DNA from: Heliorestis acidaminivorans
GTDB taxonomy: Bacteria; Bacillota; Desulfitobacteriia; Heliobacteriales; Heliobacteriaceae
Direction: 5' to 3'
Length of the DNA: 64,000 nucleotides
NCBI RefSeq assembly: GCF_008933955.1
Contig: NZ_WBXO01000002.1
Span: forward strand, 186,001-250,000
Made by a program: the position numbers and the translations under genes. A model generated the notes under the pieces. That model worked only from the letters and a program-made list of their open reading frames with translations, was not told the DNA's origin and did no database searches. Of this stretch, positions 17,576 through 26,086 are shown piece by piece. How positions within the stretch are numbered: the stretch's first letter is position 1; each line of letters starts with the position of its first letter.

Positions 17576-18508
17576 TTACTCCTTTTTTCTCTTTTCAATC
17601 ACACAGCTACCCCAGGATAACCCTAAACCAAATCCACTCATAAGAATTCTATTAATTGGCTTTGTTATTGACTGCTCTAAAATTAAAGGTATGGAAGATG
17701 AAACTGTGTTTCCATGCTTATTAAGTTCAATTGGAACTTTCTCCTTATCTAGCTTGAGTCTTCTAATTAGGGTATCAATTATATATTTGCTACCTTGATG
17801 AAATAAAATTAAATCTATATCATCTAATTTCATGTCAATTTCCTTTAACAAATTATTAACTTGTAAAGGGACAACTGTTGCTGAGAAGTTAAAAACTGCT
17901 CTACCATCCATTTCCAAAACACCATTATTGTTATGAAGAGCACCGCTACCTTTTCCATTTGTTGCGAAAAGAAACTTTCTGGGAAACCAACTGTTTTTCG
18001 AATTTGTTAGTAGAGTCACTGTAGCAGCGTCACCAAATAGTAAAGATGTATTTTTATCATCTTCATCTATAATTTTAGAATAAGGGTCAGCTGTAAACAG
18101 TAAGCCCTTATTCATGCCGTTCGCTTCCATAAATGATTTTATTATGGAAAGAGAATAGACATATCCAGAACAGCCTAGAGAGATATCAAAACATGCGCAT
18201 GATTCTTTTCCCTTAAGTTTACTATGTACTATTGAAGATGTGTGTGGTATGCCATTATTGTCAGGATTTTGTGTACACACAATTAAACACTCTACATCTT
18301 CAATATTAATATCAACTTTTGTCGTAAGATGTCTAAAAGCTTCAACACACATATCGGAAGTGTCTTCATTTATAGATTTTCTTGTTACTTGTTCAACACC
18401 TATTTTATCTTTAATAAAGTTATCATCGATTTCGAATTTATCTTTTTTATCATAGTTAGATATATAATAATTAGGTACGTATATTCCAACGTTTTCAATT
18501 CCTATCAT
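17576..18508 (-). CDS. 3-oxoacyl-ACP synthase III (FabH-like), pathway-specific
   Basis: Thiolase-fold condensing enzyme of 310 residues. All three catalytic residues are visible: Cys113 in SLGCSGYVY, His237 in LFHQGS and Asn267 in KHGNTVSSSIP. The glycine-rich C-terminus is SGFGLGLSWGSCVIE. It would condense an acyl-CoA with malonyl-ACP to give a 3-oxoacyl-ACP. It directly precedes the ACP gene, so the ACP is its likely partner. VioS in the Pseudomonas syringae flagellin viosamine island is a FabH-type enzyme in a similar setting. No ketoreductase was seen nearby, so reduction of the keto group would need an enzyme from elsewhere. Confidence 0.88.
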   Translation of the reverse strand: MIGIENVGIYVPNYYISNYDKKDKFEIDDNFIKDKIGVEQVTRKSINEDTSDMCVEAFRHLTTKVDINIEDVECLIVCTQNPDNNGIPHTSSIVHSKLKGKESCACFDISLGCSGYVYSLSIIKSFMEANGMNKGLLFTADPYSKIIDEDDKNTSLLFGDAATVTLLTNSKNSWFPRKFLFATNGKGSGALHNNNGVLEMDGRAVFNFSATVVPLQVNNLLKEIDMKLDDIDLILFHQGSKYIIDTLIRRLKLDKEKVPIELNKHGNTVSSSIPLILEQSITKPINRILMSGFGLGLSWGSCVIEKRKKE

Positions 18509-18523
18509 ACTTACACCTCCAAA

Positions 18524-18752
18524 GAAAAATGTATATTAGACACATCACCCCAGTTCAAAACGCTTTGCTCTTTATAGTTTACAGCCAAAGCATGAACCTT
18601 ATCATAAATAAACACTTAGGTTTTTTTCAAGCAATGTCATATATATCCTCCACGTCGCAAGCATTGTCAAAATATGGACAGGAAGTATGATTGATACATC
18701 TTCTGAAATCTTTTCTTTTTATTTCTTGAGCATTCATATTTAACGTATGAGA
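18524..18752 (-). pseudogene. relic of a VioA/FdtB-like aminotransferase
   Basis: A decayed internal segment closely matching the intact aminotransferase at 19919-20998. Minus-strand translation gives HTLNMNAQEIKRK, then EDVSIILPVH in another frame, then FDNACDVEDIYDIA, and finally YDKVHALAVNYKEQS and VLNWGDV. These align in order with TLNIDPIKIEE, EDVSAILPVHVFGNPC, and YDGAHAFAVKYKDQSVFNWGD of the intact protein. Frameshifts and a stop interrupt it and both ends are missing. It may be a leftover of a second aminotransferase gene of the same type, or debris of a gene replacement. Confidence 0.75.
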
Positions 18753-18774
18753 AACTATACCTGATGGCGGATAC

Positions 18775-19066
18775 TTATACACACATTATTTTCAGATTGC
18801 TCGTACTCATTCAAAGAATATGGAATATCCACTTATAGAAAATTTTCACCTATGTTATACAAACTGTGATTTATACCTACTTGGTTTAGTTGTTAAGTCA
18901 TGCAATTGCAAATGTATGATGGCATAAATACATGTTCTGGTTTAAGTTCTTGTGATAAACATAAAAAAGCTGATCTTGCAGCTTGAAATTTATAGGCTTG
19001 CTAATGAATCTCTTTTCTTTTTGATAGCTCGAGCTTAAAGTAATCGCCTATATCCCTTTCAAACAT
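18775..19066 (-). pseudogene. relic of a second sugar-pathway gene beside WbqC
   Basis: The minus strand from ATG 19066 reads MFERDIGDYFKLELSKRKEI, then a stop, then AARSAFLCLSQELKPEHVFM and PSYICNCM, another stop, NQVGINHSLYNIGENF, and PYSLNEYEQ. The frame is mostly preserved, with at least three in-frame stops, so this is a recently broken gene. The pattern resembles N-terminal segments of DegT-like proteins found beside WbqC-type genes; I recall such pairs but cannot confirm this here. It lies between the WbqC gene and the VioA-like relic. The remainder of 18509-19123 shows nothing else. Confidence 0.55.
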
Positions 19067-19123
19067 TATTTCTTTTATCTCACATAGTGAATATCTTTAT
19101 TCTTCTAAGTAATGCTTTACGCC

Positions 19124-19822
19124 TTAAGAAAGATCATACTTTAACAGCAGTCTAGCTATATCTTCTTTTGAATTGAACATCATAACATCTATTATAGACA
19201 AGTTTTGCACGAACTCGTTTTTAAATTGTTGGTATACAATGTCGTTACTTTTCAAGAAATTTAATTGAATTCCCTGTAAAGCAAAGTCCTGTTTTGAATA
19301 AAGTTCTATACCACCTATTGGATTAATATACTGCTCAGCCTTAAGCAATTTGCAGATTTCTATTACTCTTTTTTGACTACGTAGTGCATTATTTTTAGAA
19401 ATATCAGAAGACAACATAATTTGGGTATCTATATTTAAGTATTTACACACTTCTCGGATTGAAAAGGTCAAATATTTTGATAAATTTCGCTCGTTTTGAT
19501 TTATTATTTTTATAATTATCGGAAATACATCTTCGAAAAAAGGTGATTTAATATAAGCGCTTTCGATTTTTTTAAGTAATTTATTATTGTAAACATCATT
19601 GCCTAATGTTTCAATTTCATTTATACGCTTATTTGGACTAGCTTTATACGTTTGTAAATTTATTAGCTCAGCCTTTCTATTTAGTAATATTTTGTTTCTA
19701 TTTATCCAGCCACCCTTTATATAATTCACATCATCGTATATTACATACTTGTCTACAGCATTGAGTAATTGCCAATAACCAATATAAGGAAAGAAGTACG
19801 GCTGCATTATGGCTACCTTCAT
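19124..19822 (-). CDS. WbqC-like family protein
   Basis: A 232-residue protein with the WbqC (PF08889) opening VAIMQPYFFPYIGYWQLLNA, followed by DKYVIYDDVNYIKGGWINRN and later INPIGGIELYSKQDF. Members are common in O-antigen and capsule loci, often beside amino-sugar genes; their biochemical role is not established to my knowledge. It lies between the VioA-like aminotransferase upstream and decayed aminotransferase pieces downstream, on the same strand, with a ribosome site AAAGGA before the ATG. Composition is AT-rich like the rest of the island. A role in modifying or transferring the amino group of the 4-amino-4,6-dideoxy sugar is a guess from context. Confidence 0.85.
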   Translation of the reverse strand: MKVAIMQPYFFPYIGYWQLLNAVDKYVIYDDVNYIKGGWINRNKILLNRKAELINLQTYKASPNKRINEIETLGNDVYNNKLLKKIESAYIKSPFFEDVFPIIIKIINQNERNLSKYLTFSIREVCKYLNIDTQIMLSSDISKNNALRSQKRVIEICKLLKAEQYINPIGGIELYSKQDFALQGIQLNFLKSNDIVYQQFKNEFVQNLSIIDVMMFNSKEDIARLLLKYDLS

Positions 19823-19918
19823 TAGTTAATCCTTTCTCCACTTTTTCTACCTATTGATTTATAAGAACTTTAACTTCATAACAAAAGAATCTGCTTTCAA
19901 CTTCCTGATAGGAAAGTG

Positions 19919-20998
19919 TTATTTATGCAAAACATTAATAATACTGTTTGCAATGGTGTTTTGACTTTCTAGATTTATACCACAATATATGGGCAAACAT
20001 AATATCCGAGATACAATATCTCTTGAGTTGAACATATTTGAACTATATGATGTATAAGAAAGCGTATCTAATGACGGATAAAAATATCGCCTTGGAAAAA
20101 TATTTTCTTCATTTAATCTTCTTTGAACCTCTAGTAGCTTCTCTTCACTTTCGAGCAGTATAGGAAAATAGCTATAATTATTTGAAGAGAATTCACTTCT
20201 TTTTTGCAAATCTACTAGACCTTGTAGGTTATCATAGTAATAGTTCCATGCTTTCTCCCGTTCTTCTAGTACGTAATCTATATCATCAAGTACACAAAGG
20301 CCCATAGCAGCTTCAAATTCGTTCATTTTGCCGTTAATACCGATATGACTTATTTGTTCCGGTCTCTCTATGCCAAAGTTTATCAACCTTCTAACTCTTT
20401 CAGCGATCGTATCGTCTGCTGTAATAATTGCTCCACCTTCAATCGTATGAAAGAGCTTTGTGGCATGAAAGCTTACTGTTGTTATATCGCCCCAGTTGAA
20501 TACACTTTGATCTTTATATTTTACGGCGAATGCATGAGCACCATCGTAGATTAGTTTCAGGTCTTTTTTTTGAGCTATTTTTTCAATAGCTTCAACAACG
20601 CAAGGGTTACCGAAGACATGAACTGGTAGTATTGCTGATACATCTTCTTCTATTGTTTCTTCTATTTTAATTGGATCTATATTCAACGTTTTCGGATCTA
20701 TATCTGCAAAGAGAGGTTCTAAGCCTTCCCATACTAGTGAACTGGTTGTTGCAACAAAGCTAAAAGGCGTTGTTATGACCTTTCCTTTGATGTCTAATGC
20801 TTTATAAGCAACTTGTAAAGCGATTGTTCCATTGGCTACTAGAATCAGATTCTTTACGCCTAAGTATTCTTGTAATCGTTCTTCTAATTCTCTAACTAAA
20901 GGCCCTCGATTGGTTAGTTGATTTGATTCGTATATCTTATCTACGTAGGACTTGTATTTATTGATATCTGGTAGATACGTTTTAGTTACGTTAATCAT
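19919..20998 (-). CDS. dTDP-4-keto-6-deoxy-sugar aminotransferase (VioA-like)
   Basis: PLP-dependent DegT-family aminotransferase of 359 residues expected to convert dTDP-4-keto-6-deoxyglucose to dTDP-4-amino-4,6-dideoxyglucose (viosamine). The segments NQLTNRGPLVRELEERL, ANGTIALQVAYKAL, VITTPFSFVATTSSLVW and LPVHVFGNPC are of the VioA/FdtB style, and the PLP lysine is in SFHATKLFHTIEGGA. The ATG at 20998 overlaps the RfbB stop by 4 bases and has GGAG 8 bases upstream; the longer frame starting at 21067 lies inside RfbB. An FdtB role (3-amino) would need a 3,4-ketoisomerase, and none is seen. That favours 4-amination, though I cannot exclude it. Confidence 0.85.
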   Translation of the reverse strand: MINVTKTYLPDINKYKSYVDKIYESNQLTNRGPLVRELEERLQEYLGVKNLILVANGTIALQVAYKALDIKGKVITTPFSFVATTSSLVWEGLEPLFADIDPKTLNIDPIKIEETIEEDVSAILPVHVFGNPCVVEAIEKIAQKKDLKLIYDGAHAFAVKYKDQSVFNWGDITTVSFHATKLFHTIEGGAIITADDTIAERVRRLINFGIERPEQISHIGINGKMNEFEAAMGLCVLDDIDYVLEEREKAWNYYYDNLQGLVDLQKRSEFSSNNYSYFPILLESEEKLLEVQRRLNEENIFPRRYFYPSLDTLSYTSYSSNMFNSRDIVSRILCLPIYCGINLESQNTIANSIINVLHK

Positions 20999-22020
20999 TG
21001 GTATTTCTCCAAGTACCATTGTACTGTTTTTTCTATGCCACTTTCGAAGTTTTCGGAAGCAAGCCAATTTAGTTCTCTTTCTATTTTCGTTGCATCAATG
21101 GCGTAACGTCGATCGTGTCCTGGTCGGTCTGTTACATAGGTGATTTGGTTTTGATAGCTTTGTCCATCTGCTCTAGGTCTGTGTTTGTCTAAGATTGTGC
21201 AGATTTTTTTTGCTATGTAGATGTTCTCTCTTTCATTGCGACCGCCGATGTTATAGGTCTCACCGGCTTTTCCTTGATGGAAAGCTAAGTCTATGCCCAG
21301 GCAATGATCTTTCACATAGAGCCAGTCTCGTACATTTTTGCCATCGCCGTAGATAGGGATTGCTTTTCCTTGTATGGCATTACGGATGATGGTTGGTATT
21401 AATTTTTCATCGTGTTGCTTCAGGCCATAGTTGTTCGAGCAGTTGGTGATAACTGTGTTTAGACCATAGGTGTGGTAATAGCTTCTGACAAGCATGTCGC
21501 TGGCGGCTTTGCTGGCCGAGTAGGGACTGTTGGGCGCGTAAGGTGTTTTTTCTGTGAACAGTCCTGTGTCGCCTAAAGAGCCGTAGACTTCATCAGTTGA
21601 AACATGAAGGAATCGGCAGTTTTCGTAGCCTTTTCTGTAGCTGTGCGGTCCTTGCATCCAATGTGTTTTTGCTACATCAAGTAGGGTGAAGGTTCCGTTG
21701 ATATTGGTTCGAATAAATACTTCTGGTCCTTCAATTGAGTTGTCAACATGGCTTTCTGCTGCAAAGTGAATAATTGCTTGAATATTGTGCTCTGCAAAGA
21801 GGTGTTCTATTAGTTCACGATTGCAGATATCGCCTTTTACAAATCTATGGTTCTTATGATTCAGTTCCTCTGTTATATTATCTAAAGTTCCGGCATAGGT
21901 GAGCTTATCTACGTTGATGATATAATAATTGTTATATTTATCCAGAAAGTAGGATAGGAAGTTTGAGCCGATGAAACCAGCGCCACCTGTGACTAGTATT
22001 GTTTTTTTTGCTTTATTCAT
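20995..22020 (-). CDS. rfbB: dTDP-glucose 4,6-dehydratase
   Basis: Converts dTDP-glucose to dTDP-4-keto-6-deoxyglucose in the cytoplasm, using bound NAD+. It begins [20 protein letters not shown] and has [22 protein letters not shown], and the catalytic YSASKAASD, with the Asp/Glu pair in STDEV. At 341 residues it is normal. The true ATG at 22020 overlaps the RfbA stop by 4 bases, so the long frame from 22122 is rejected. RfbC and RfbD, needed for rhamnose, are absent from the window. The product instead probably flows to the VioA-like aminotransferase immediately downstream, whose start overlaps this gene's stop. Confidence 0.95.
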   Translation of the reverse strand: MNKAKKTILVTGGAGFIGSNFLSYFLDKYNNYYIINVDKLTYAGTLDNITEELNHKNHRFVKGDICNRELIEHLFAEHNIQAIIHFAAESHVDNSIEGPEVFIRTNINGTFTLLDVAKTHWMQGPHSYRKGYENCRFLHVSTDEVYGSLGDTGLFTEKTPYAPNSPYSASKAASDMLVRSYYHTYGLNTVITNCSNNYGLKQHDEKLIPTIIRNAIQGKAIPIYGDGKNVRDWLYVKDHCLGIDLAFHQGKAGETYNIGGRNERENIYIAKKICTILDKHRPRADGQSYQNQITYVTDRPGHDRRYAIDATKIERELNWLASENFESGIEKTVQWYLEKYQ

Positions 22021-22892
22021 TGCTCTCGTGCCACCTCTTGTAGGTATTGGCCGTATCCATTTTTCTTCAATGGTTGTGCCAGTTCTAGAAGTTGTTCTGT
22101 TGTAATCCATTTGTTGCGCCAAGCAATTTCTTCAATGCAAGCTATTTTATAGCCTTGTCTGTTTTCTATGGTTTGAACAAATTGAGCCGCTTCTAATAGG
22201 CTGTCGTAGGTTCCTGTATCTAGCCAAGCAAAGCCTCGACCGAGTCGCCCTACATGAAGAAGCTCTTTTTCTAAATAAACACGATTTACATCGGTTATTT
22301 CTAGTTCTCCTCGAGCTGATGGTTTTACTGTTTTGGCGATTTCGATTACATCGTTATCATAAAAGTAAAGACCCGTAACTGCATAATTGCTCTTCGGGCT
22401 CTTGGGTTTCTCTTCTATAGATACAGCTCGATAGCTCTTGTCAAATTCTACAACGCCAAAACGTTCTGGGTCTTTTACTTGATAACCGAATACGGTTGCA
22501 CCTTTTTCTCGTTGGACCGCTTTTTTTAGCATCGTTGAAAAGCCTTGGCCGTAAAAAATGTTATCTCCTAAGACGAGTGCTACAGAGTTGTTGCCGATAA
22601 AGGATTCTCCAATGATAAAGGCCTCTGCTAAACCGTTGGGCTGGGGCTGTTCTGCATAAGAAAAGCTGACTCCTATTTGTTCACCGGTACCGAGTAGTTC
22701 TTGAAATTTAGGAAGGTCTTGGGGTGTAGAGATGATTAAGATTTCTCTGATTCCCGCTAGCATGAGGACTGATAGTGGATAGTAAATCATGGGCTTATCG
22801 TAGACCGGTAAAAGCTGTTTGGATGTTGTCAGCGTAATGGGGTAAAGTCGTGTACCGCTTCCTCCGGCTAGGATGATGCCTTTTGTGTGCAT
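22017..22892 (-). CDS. rfbA: glucose-1-phosphate thymidylyltransferase
   Basis: Makes dTDP-glucose from glucose-1-phosphate and dTTP, the entry step to dTDP-deoxy sugars. It has 291 residues, the normal RfbA length. The nucleotidyltransferase signature is [20 protein letters not shown], then [16 protein letters not shown], and [13 protein letters not shown] supplies the metal-binding aspartate; [20 protein letters not shown] is typical. The ATG at 22892 has AAAGGAG 10 bases upstream. It is the first gene of a translationally coupled run, rfbA-rfbB-vioA-like, with two 4-base overlaps. Confidence 0.95.
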   Translation of the reverse strand: MHTKGIILAGGSGTRLYPITLTTSKQLLPVYDKPMIYYPLSVLMLAGIREILIISTPQDLPKFQELLGTGEQIGVSFSYAEQPQPNGLAEAFIIGESFIGNNSVALVLGDNIFYGQGFSTMLKKAVQREKGATVFGYQVKDPERFGVVEFDKSYRAVSIEEKPKSPKSNYAVTGLYFYDNDVIEIAKTVKPSARGELEITDVNRVYLEKELLHVGRLGRGFAWLDTGTYDSLLEAAQFVQTIENRQGYKIACIEEIAWRNKWITTEQLLELAQPLKKNGYGQYLQEVAREQ

Positions 22893-23128
22893 TACGCTTG
22901 GCTCCTTTATGTAATCTTTTTGATGGATTATTTCGTTTTACTATGTAATGTTGGTATTTTTTTAACCTTTAGCTTTTTGTAGCTAAAAAATTCACTTTAG
23001 TAGCTCAATACTTAATTGGAACCTTCATCTCAATCCCAGCCAACTACTAAACCACTAAAATCCTTCAAGCAAAACTTATCTAAGATGAATACTCACTTCC
23101 TCACCATCATTCAATCACAGACTCCCTA

Positions 23129-23512
23129 TCACAAAACTGGAACCCCTTCACTTTCACCATCCTCTTCATCAAAATCATTCCTAGGATGCACATTACATTG
23201 CACCATTTCATTAATATACATAAACTGCCCACCACTAGGACATACCACTTCCCCATCATACTCCTGCAAGAATGCATCAAAAAACATACTACTATGTTCT
23301 GCATCTTCCAAGATCATGTAAGCCTCATACAATTCCTGCACTTGCAGGCTATTGTCATTACAAACTTTTGCATTCATTTTTTCAGTAGCTCCAGTTAGCT
23401 TCGTAGTTACTACTGTGAGTAATATAGATATGACGGCGATTACTATGATAATTTCAATTAAGCTGAACCCTTTGCTACATTTTATGGGATTCCTACTGCT
23501 TGTTGTAGGCAT
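23129..23512 (-). CDS. prepilin-like protein with N-terminal methylation motif
   Basis: A 127-residue protein with the type IV prepilin/pseudopilin processing motif KGFSLIEIIIVIAVISILL: prepilin peptidase would cut after glycine 16, leaving methylated Phe and the conserved Glu at position +5. The hydrophobic helix continues to about residue 40. The rest is short and acidic, with two cysteines that may form a disulfide (CNDNSLQ and CPSGGQF) and a third in QCNVHP. No pilin assembly ATPase or peptidase lies nearby, so it is an orphan in an exopolysaccharide locus. It begins 128 bases after the stop of the CapD/EpsC-like gene, past a hairpin. Function is unclear. Confidence 0.72.
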   Translation of the reverse strand: MPTTSSRNPIKCSKGFSLIEIIIVIAVISILLTVVTTKLTGATEKMNAKVCNDNSLQVQELYEAYMILEDAEHSSMFFDAFLQEYDGEVVCPSGGQFMYINEMVQCNVHPRNDFDEEDGESEGVPVL

Positions 23513-23586
23513 TGTTGAGTCGCCTCCAAGCTTTGTAACTGTTTCTGTAGGCTTGTTGTGGCTTGCTGTTCTTTTTGGGAAAGTAT

Positions 23587-23634
23587 ATTACCTTATGAGC
23601 TGCCAAAAGCGGTAGCTCATAAGGTAATTTTTTT
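23587..23634 (+). terminator. strong hairpin, probably bidirectional terminator
   Basis: A perfect 15-bp inverted repeat (arms 23587-23601 and 23614-23628) is followed on the plus strand by a run of six T. On the minus strand the flank is AATATACTTT, weaker but plausible. It starts 7 bases past the stop of the EpsC-like gene at 23641, so it most likely ends that transcript. No plus-strand gene needs it. Confidence 0.75.
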
Positions 23635-23640
23635 ATTCAG

Positions 23641-25800
23641 CTATACGGCAAATGCTCCTTTTTTACCGCTCTTTTTTGAACTCCACTCTCCCTCATCAGG
23701 TTGTAAAGCTATGACTTTGTCAGGCTTTTTTAGTTCTGCCTTACTTATTGTTGCGGTGGTGCTTTGATGGTGGTAGGTGGGGTTTACGCCTTCTAGCCAT
23801 TGGATAGCTTCTTGACGGCTCAAATGGTACATGCTTTCTTCTCTCATCTCTAGTAGCTTTTCTATAGGTTCATAAGAACCTTCATAAGCTTTAGCGCATT
23901 GAGCGATGCGCATGATGCGGTTGTGCTCTGTTTTTTCTAAGTTTTCGCCGCTGTGGCTTAGTTCTTCGTAGAGTTTCTCACCAGGGCGGATGCCGCTGTA
24001 TTCGATTTTGATGTCTTTGCCTGGTGTGAGGCCGGAGAGGCGGATCAGGTCTGTTGCTAGATCGGTTATTTTTACGGGTGTGCCCATGTCGAGGACGAAG
24101 ATTTCGCCGCCTTCAGAAAGAGCGCCCGCTTGGAGAACTAAGGTGACGGCTTCGGGGATGGTCATGAAGTAGCGGATCATTTCAGGGTGGGTGACTGTAA
24201 CAGGGCCACCTTGAGCGATTTGCTTTTTGAAGATGGGGATGACGGAACCACGACTGCCGAGGACGTTGCCGAAGCGCACTACGGCGAAGCGAGTCTGCGA
24301 TTCAGATAGAGATTGGGCTTGAGATTGGAATTGGGCTTGGGCTTGAGATTCAGTTATTATGGTATTGCCCTTTTCTTGGCTTGGAGTTAACCCTGTCTGG
24401 CTCTTGCCATGGTAAGATTTATTATGCTTTGCATAATGCTGAACGATAATTTCTGCAAAGCGCTTGGAGGCGCCCATGGCGTTAGTTGGGTTGACTGCTT
24501 TGTCCGTTGAGATCATGACGAAGCGTTCAACTTTATGTTCTACAGCTAACTGGGCTAAGATCTTGGTGCCCCAGGCGTTGTTTTTTACCGCTTCTTCTGG
24601 TTGCTTTTCCATGAGGGGGACGTGTTTGTGAGCGGCGGCGTGGAAGACGACTTCTGGCTGGTGCTCTGCAAAGATTTTGTTGACTGTTTGTTGGTTTTTG
24701 ATGTCTACAATATAGCTATGAATTATACAGCTTTCTTTATTGTTGGTTTGACTATATTGGTCGTAAGCATGACTGTTCTTACCATAGACTTGGCCATTTG
24801 TATCAGAGCTTAGCAAGGAGCGCAGTTCCTGTTCAATATTGTGTATGCTATTTTCACCTTGTCCGATAAGGATAATTTCTTTGGGGTTGACGCGGAGGGC
24901 TTGTCTACATAGTTCACTGCCGATTGAGCCGCCGGCGCCGGTGATGAGGACTTTTTTGCCTTTTAGGTAGCCGGCGATCTGGTTAATATCTGTTTTTACA
25001 GGTTCGCGGCGCAGGAGGTCTTCTACTTCTACGTTACGCAGGTGGTTGACGCTCACTTTGCCGCTCATTAGTTCGTGGAGAGCGGGGAGAATTTGCAGTC
25101 TGGCACCTGTTTTTTTGCATTGCTCTACTATTTCGCGTACTACTGCACCAGGCACGGAAGGCATAGCGATGATGATTTCTTTGATGCCTTCTGATTCTAC
25201 GATGCTTTCTATTTCCTTCGTCGTGCCGAGGACTTTGAGACCTAAGATGGATTTGCCTTTTTTGATGGGGTCGTCATCGATAAAGCCGATTGGTTTGAGG
25301 CTAGAGGGTGCTTGAAAAAGTTCGCGGGCTACCATGACGCCGCCATCGCCTGCGCCGACGATGAGGGTGCGCTGGATGGTGCCGTTTCTGTGGATTTTCT
25401 GGCCTGTAATCATTTCGCAGTAGATGCGCCAGCCTAGGCGGCTTGCTCCGATGCCTGCTGTGGTGAAGAACCAAGCCATGATCATGACACTGCGTGGGAT
25501 TGTGCTGTTGGGGGTGAAGTAATCGACGGCCGCTAGGCCTGTAAAGGCTACGGTGACGGCTTTACCTATTGTCCAGAGGTCGGGGACGCTGGTGTAACGC
25601 CAGATGGTGGCGTAGACGCGGAAGGTAACAAAGGAAGTAAGTAGGATAAGGATGCCCCAAGGTAGGAAAAAGCTGATGTTAGTCCATTCTTTAGCCGGTA
25701 TGACCATTTCAAATCGCAAGAAGTATGCAAAAAGGAGGGCTAAACTGACTATGAATGCATCAACAATCATGACGGTAAGTCGACGAATTGGTTTTTGCAT
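23641..25800 (-). CDS. epsC: membrane nucleotide-sugar 4,6-dehydratase (EpsC/PglF/CapD-like)
   Basis: Inner-membrane enzyme of 719 residues that likely converts UDP-GlcNAc to UDP-4-keto-6-deoxy-GlcNAc. Four membrane helices occupy about residues 8-120. A CoA-binding-like domain follows (TLIVGAGDGGVMVARE, 145-160), then the SDR domain from 283 (VLITGAGGSIGSELCRQ) with the catalytic STDKAVNPTNAMGASKR (431-447). It is longer than typical relatives (about 600-640) because of two polar insertions at 331-357 and 460-503. The second is Gln/Ser/Ala-rich and precedes RFAVVRFGNVLGS. AGGAGGG lies 11 bases before the ATG. It should feed the EpsN/EpsM/EpsL set at 1.2-3.9 kb. Confidence 0.92.
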   Translation of the reverse strand: MQKPIRRLTVMIVDAFIVSLALLFAYFLRFEMVIPAKEWTNISFFLPWGILILLTSFVTFRVYATIWRYTSVPDLWTIGKAVTVAFTGLAAVDYFTPNSTIPRSVMIMAWFFTTAGIGASRLGWRIYCEMITGQKIHRNGTIQRTLIVGAGDGGVMVARELFQAPSSLKPIGFIDDDPIKKGKSILGLKVLGTTKEIESIVESEGIKEIIIAMPSVPGAVVREIVEQCKKTGARLQILPALHELMSGKVSVNHLRNVEVEDLLRREPVKTDINQIAGYLKGKKVLITGAGGSIGSELCRQALRVNPKEIILIGQGENSIHNIEQELRSLLSSDTNGQVYGKNSHAYDQYSQTNNKESCIIHSYIVDIKNQQTVNKIFAEHQPEVVFHAAAHKHVPLMEKQPEEAVKNNAWGTKILAQLAVEHKVERFVMISTDKAVNPTNAMGASKRFAEIIVQHYAKHNKSYHGKSQTGLTPSQEKGNTIITESQAQAQFQSQAQSLSESQTRFAVVRFGNVLGSRGSVIPIFKKQIAQGGPVTVTHPEMIRYFMTIPEAVTLVLQAGALSEGGEIFVLDMGTPVKITDLATDLIRLSGLTPGKDIKIEYSGIRPGEKLYEELSHSGENLEKTEHNRIMRIAQCAKAYEGSYEPIEKLLEMREESMYHLSRQEAIQWLEGVNPTYHHQSTTATISKAELKKPDKVIALQPDEGEWSSKKSGKKGAFAV
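24292..24423 (-). repeat. low-complexity Gln/Ser/Ala-coding insertion in epsC
   Basis: This stretch encodes residues 460-503 of the EpsC-like protein. On the plus strand its right part is an imperfect short repeat built from gggcttgagatt-type words. The product alternates Ser-Gln-Ala (SQAQAQFQSQAQ). It sits in a surface loop position between the catalytic segment and the RFGNV strand, and the frame is intact. Confidence 0.6.
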
Positions 25801-26086
25801 GCTTAATAGTTCCCTCCTTCTGTCTAACGTTTATGTAACTATGATAGCATAGCTATACTGTTTAGGGGTTAGTTTTTATCTATTTTATAGTGATTATCTT
25901 ATGGTATGAAGTCCACTTTTTTGCTCTATTAGTGAATAATAAACAGTGTATTAGTATTGCTTATTAATTGGTTCGTACCTTTTTTAGCATATTCTAGTTC
26001 ATTTGACAATGCTTTCGACTTTTTTCTACACAAATAAAATGTTGCAGTCTTATATATTGTAGCGCTGGTATGTTGTAGTGTGGTTA

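Noticed and set aside
21021..22122. Long versions of the RfbB and VioA-like genes (starts at 22122 and 21067)
   Set aside because: They run back into the preceding genes; 4-base ATGA overlaps with ribosome sites and conserved N-termini support the shorter starts.
20995..22892. A dTDP-rhamnose operon
   Set aside because: RfbC and RfbD are absent; the next gene is an aminotransferase coupled to RfbB.
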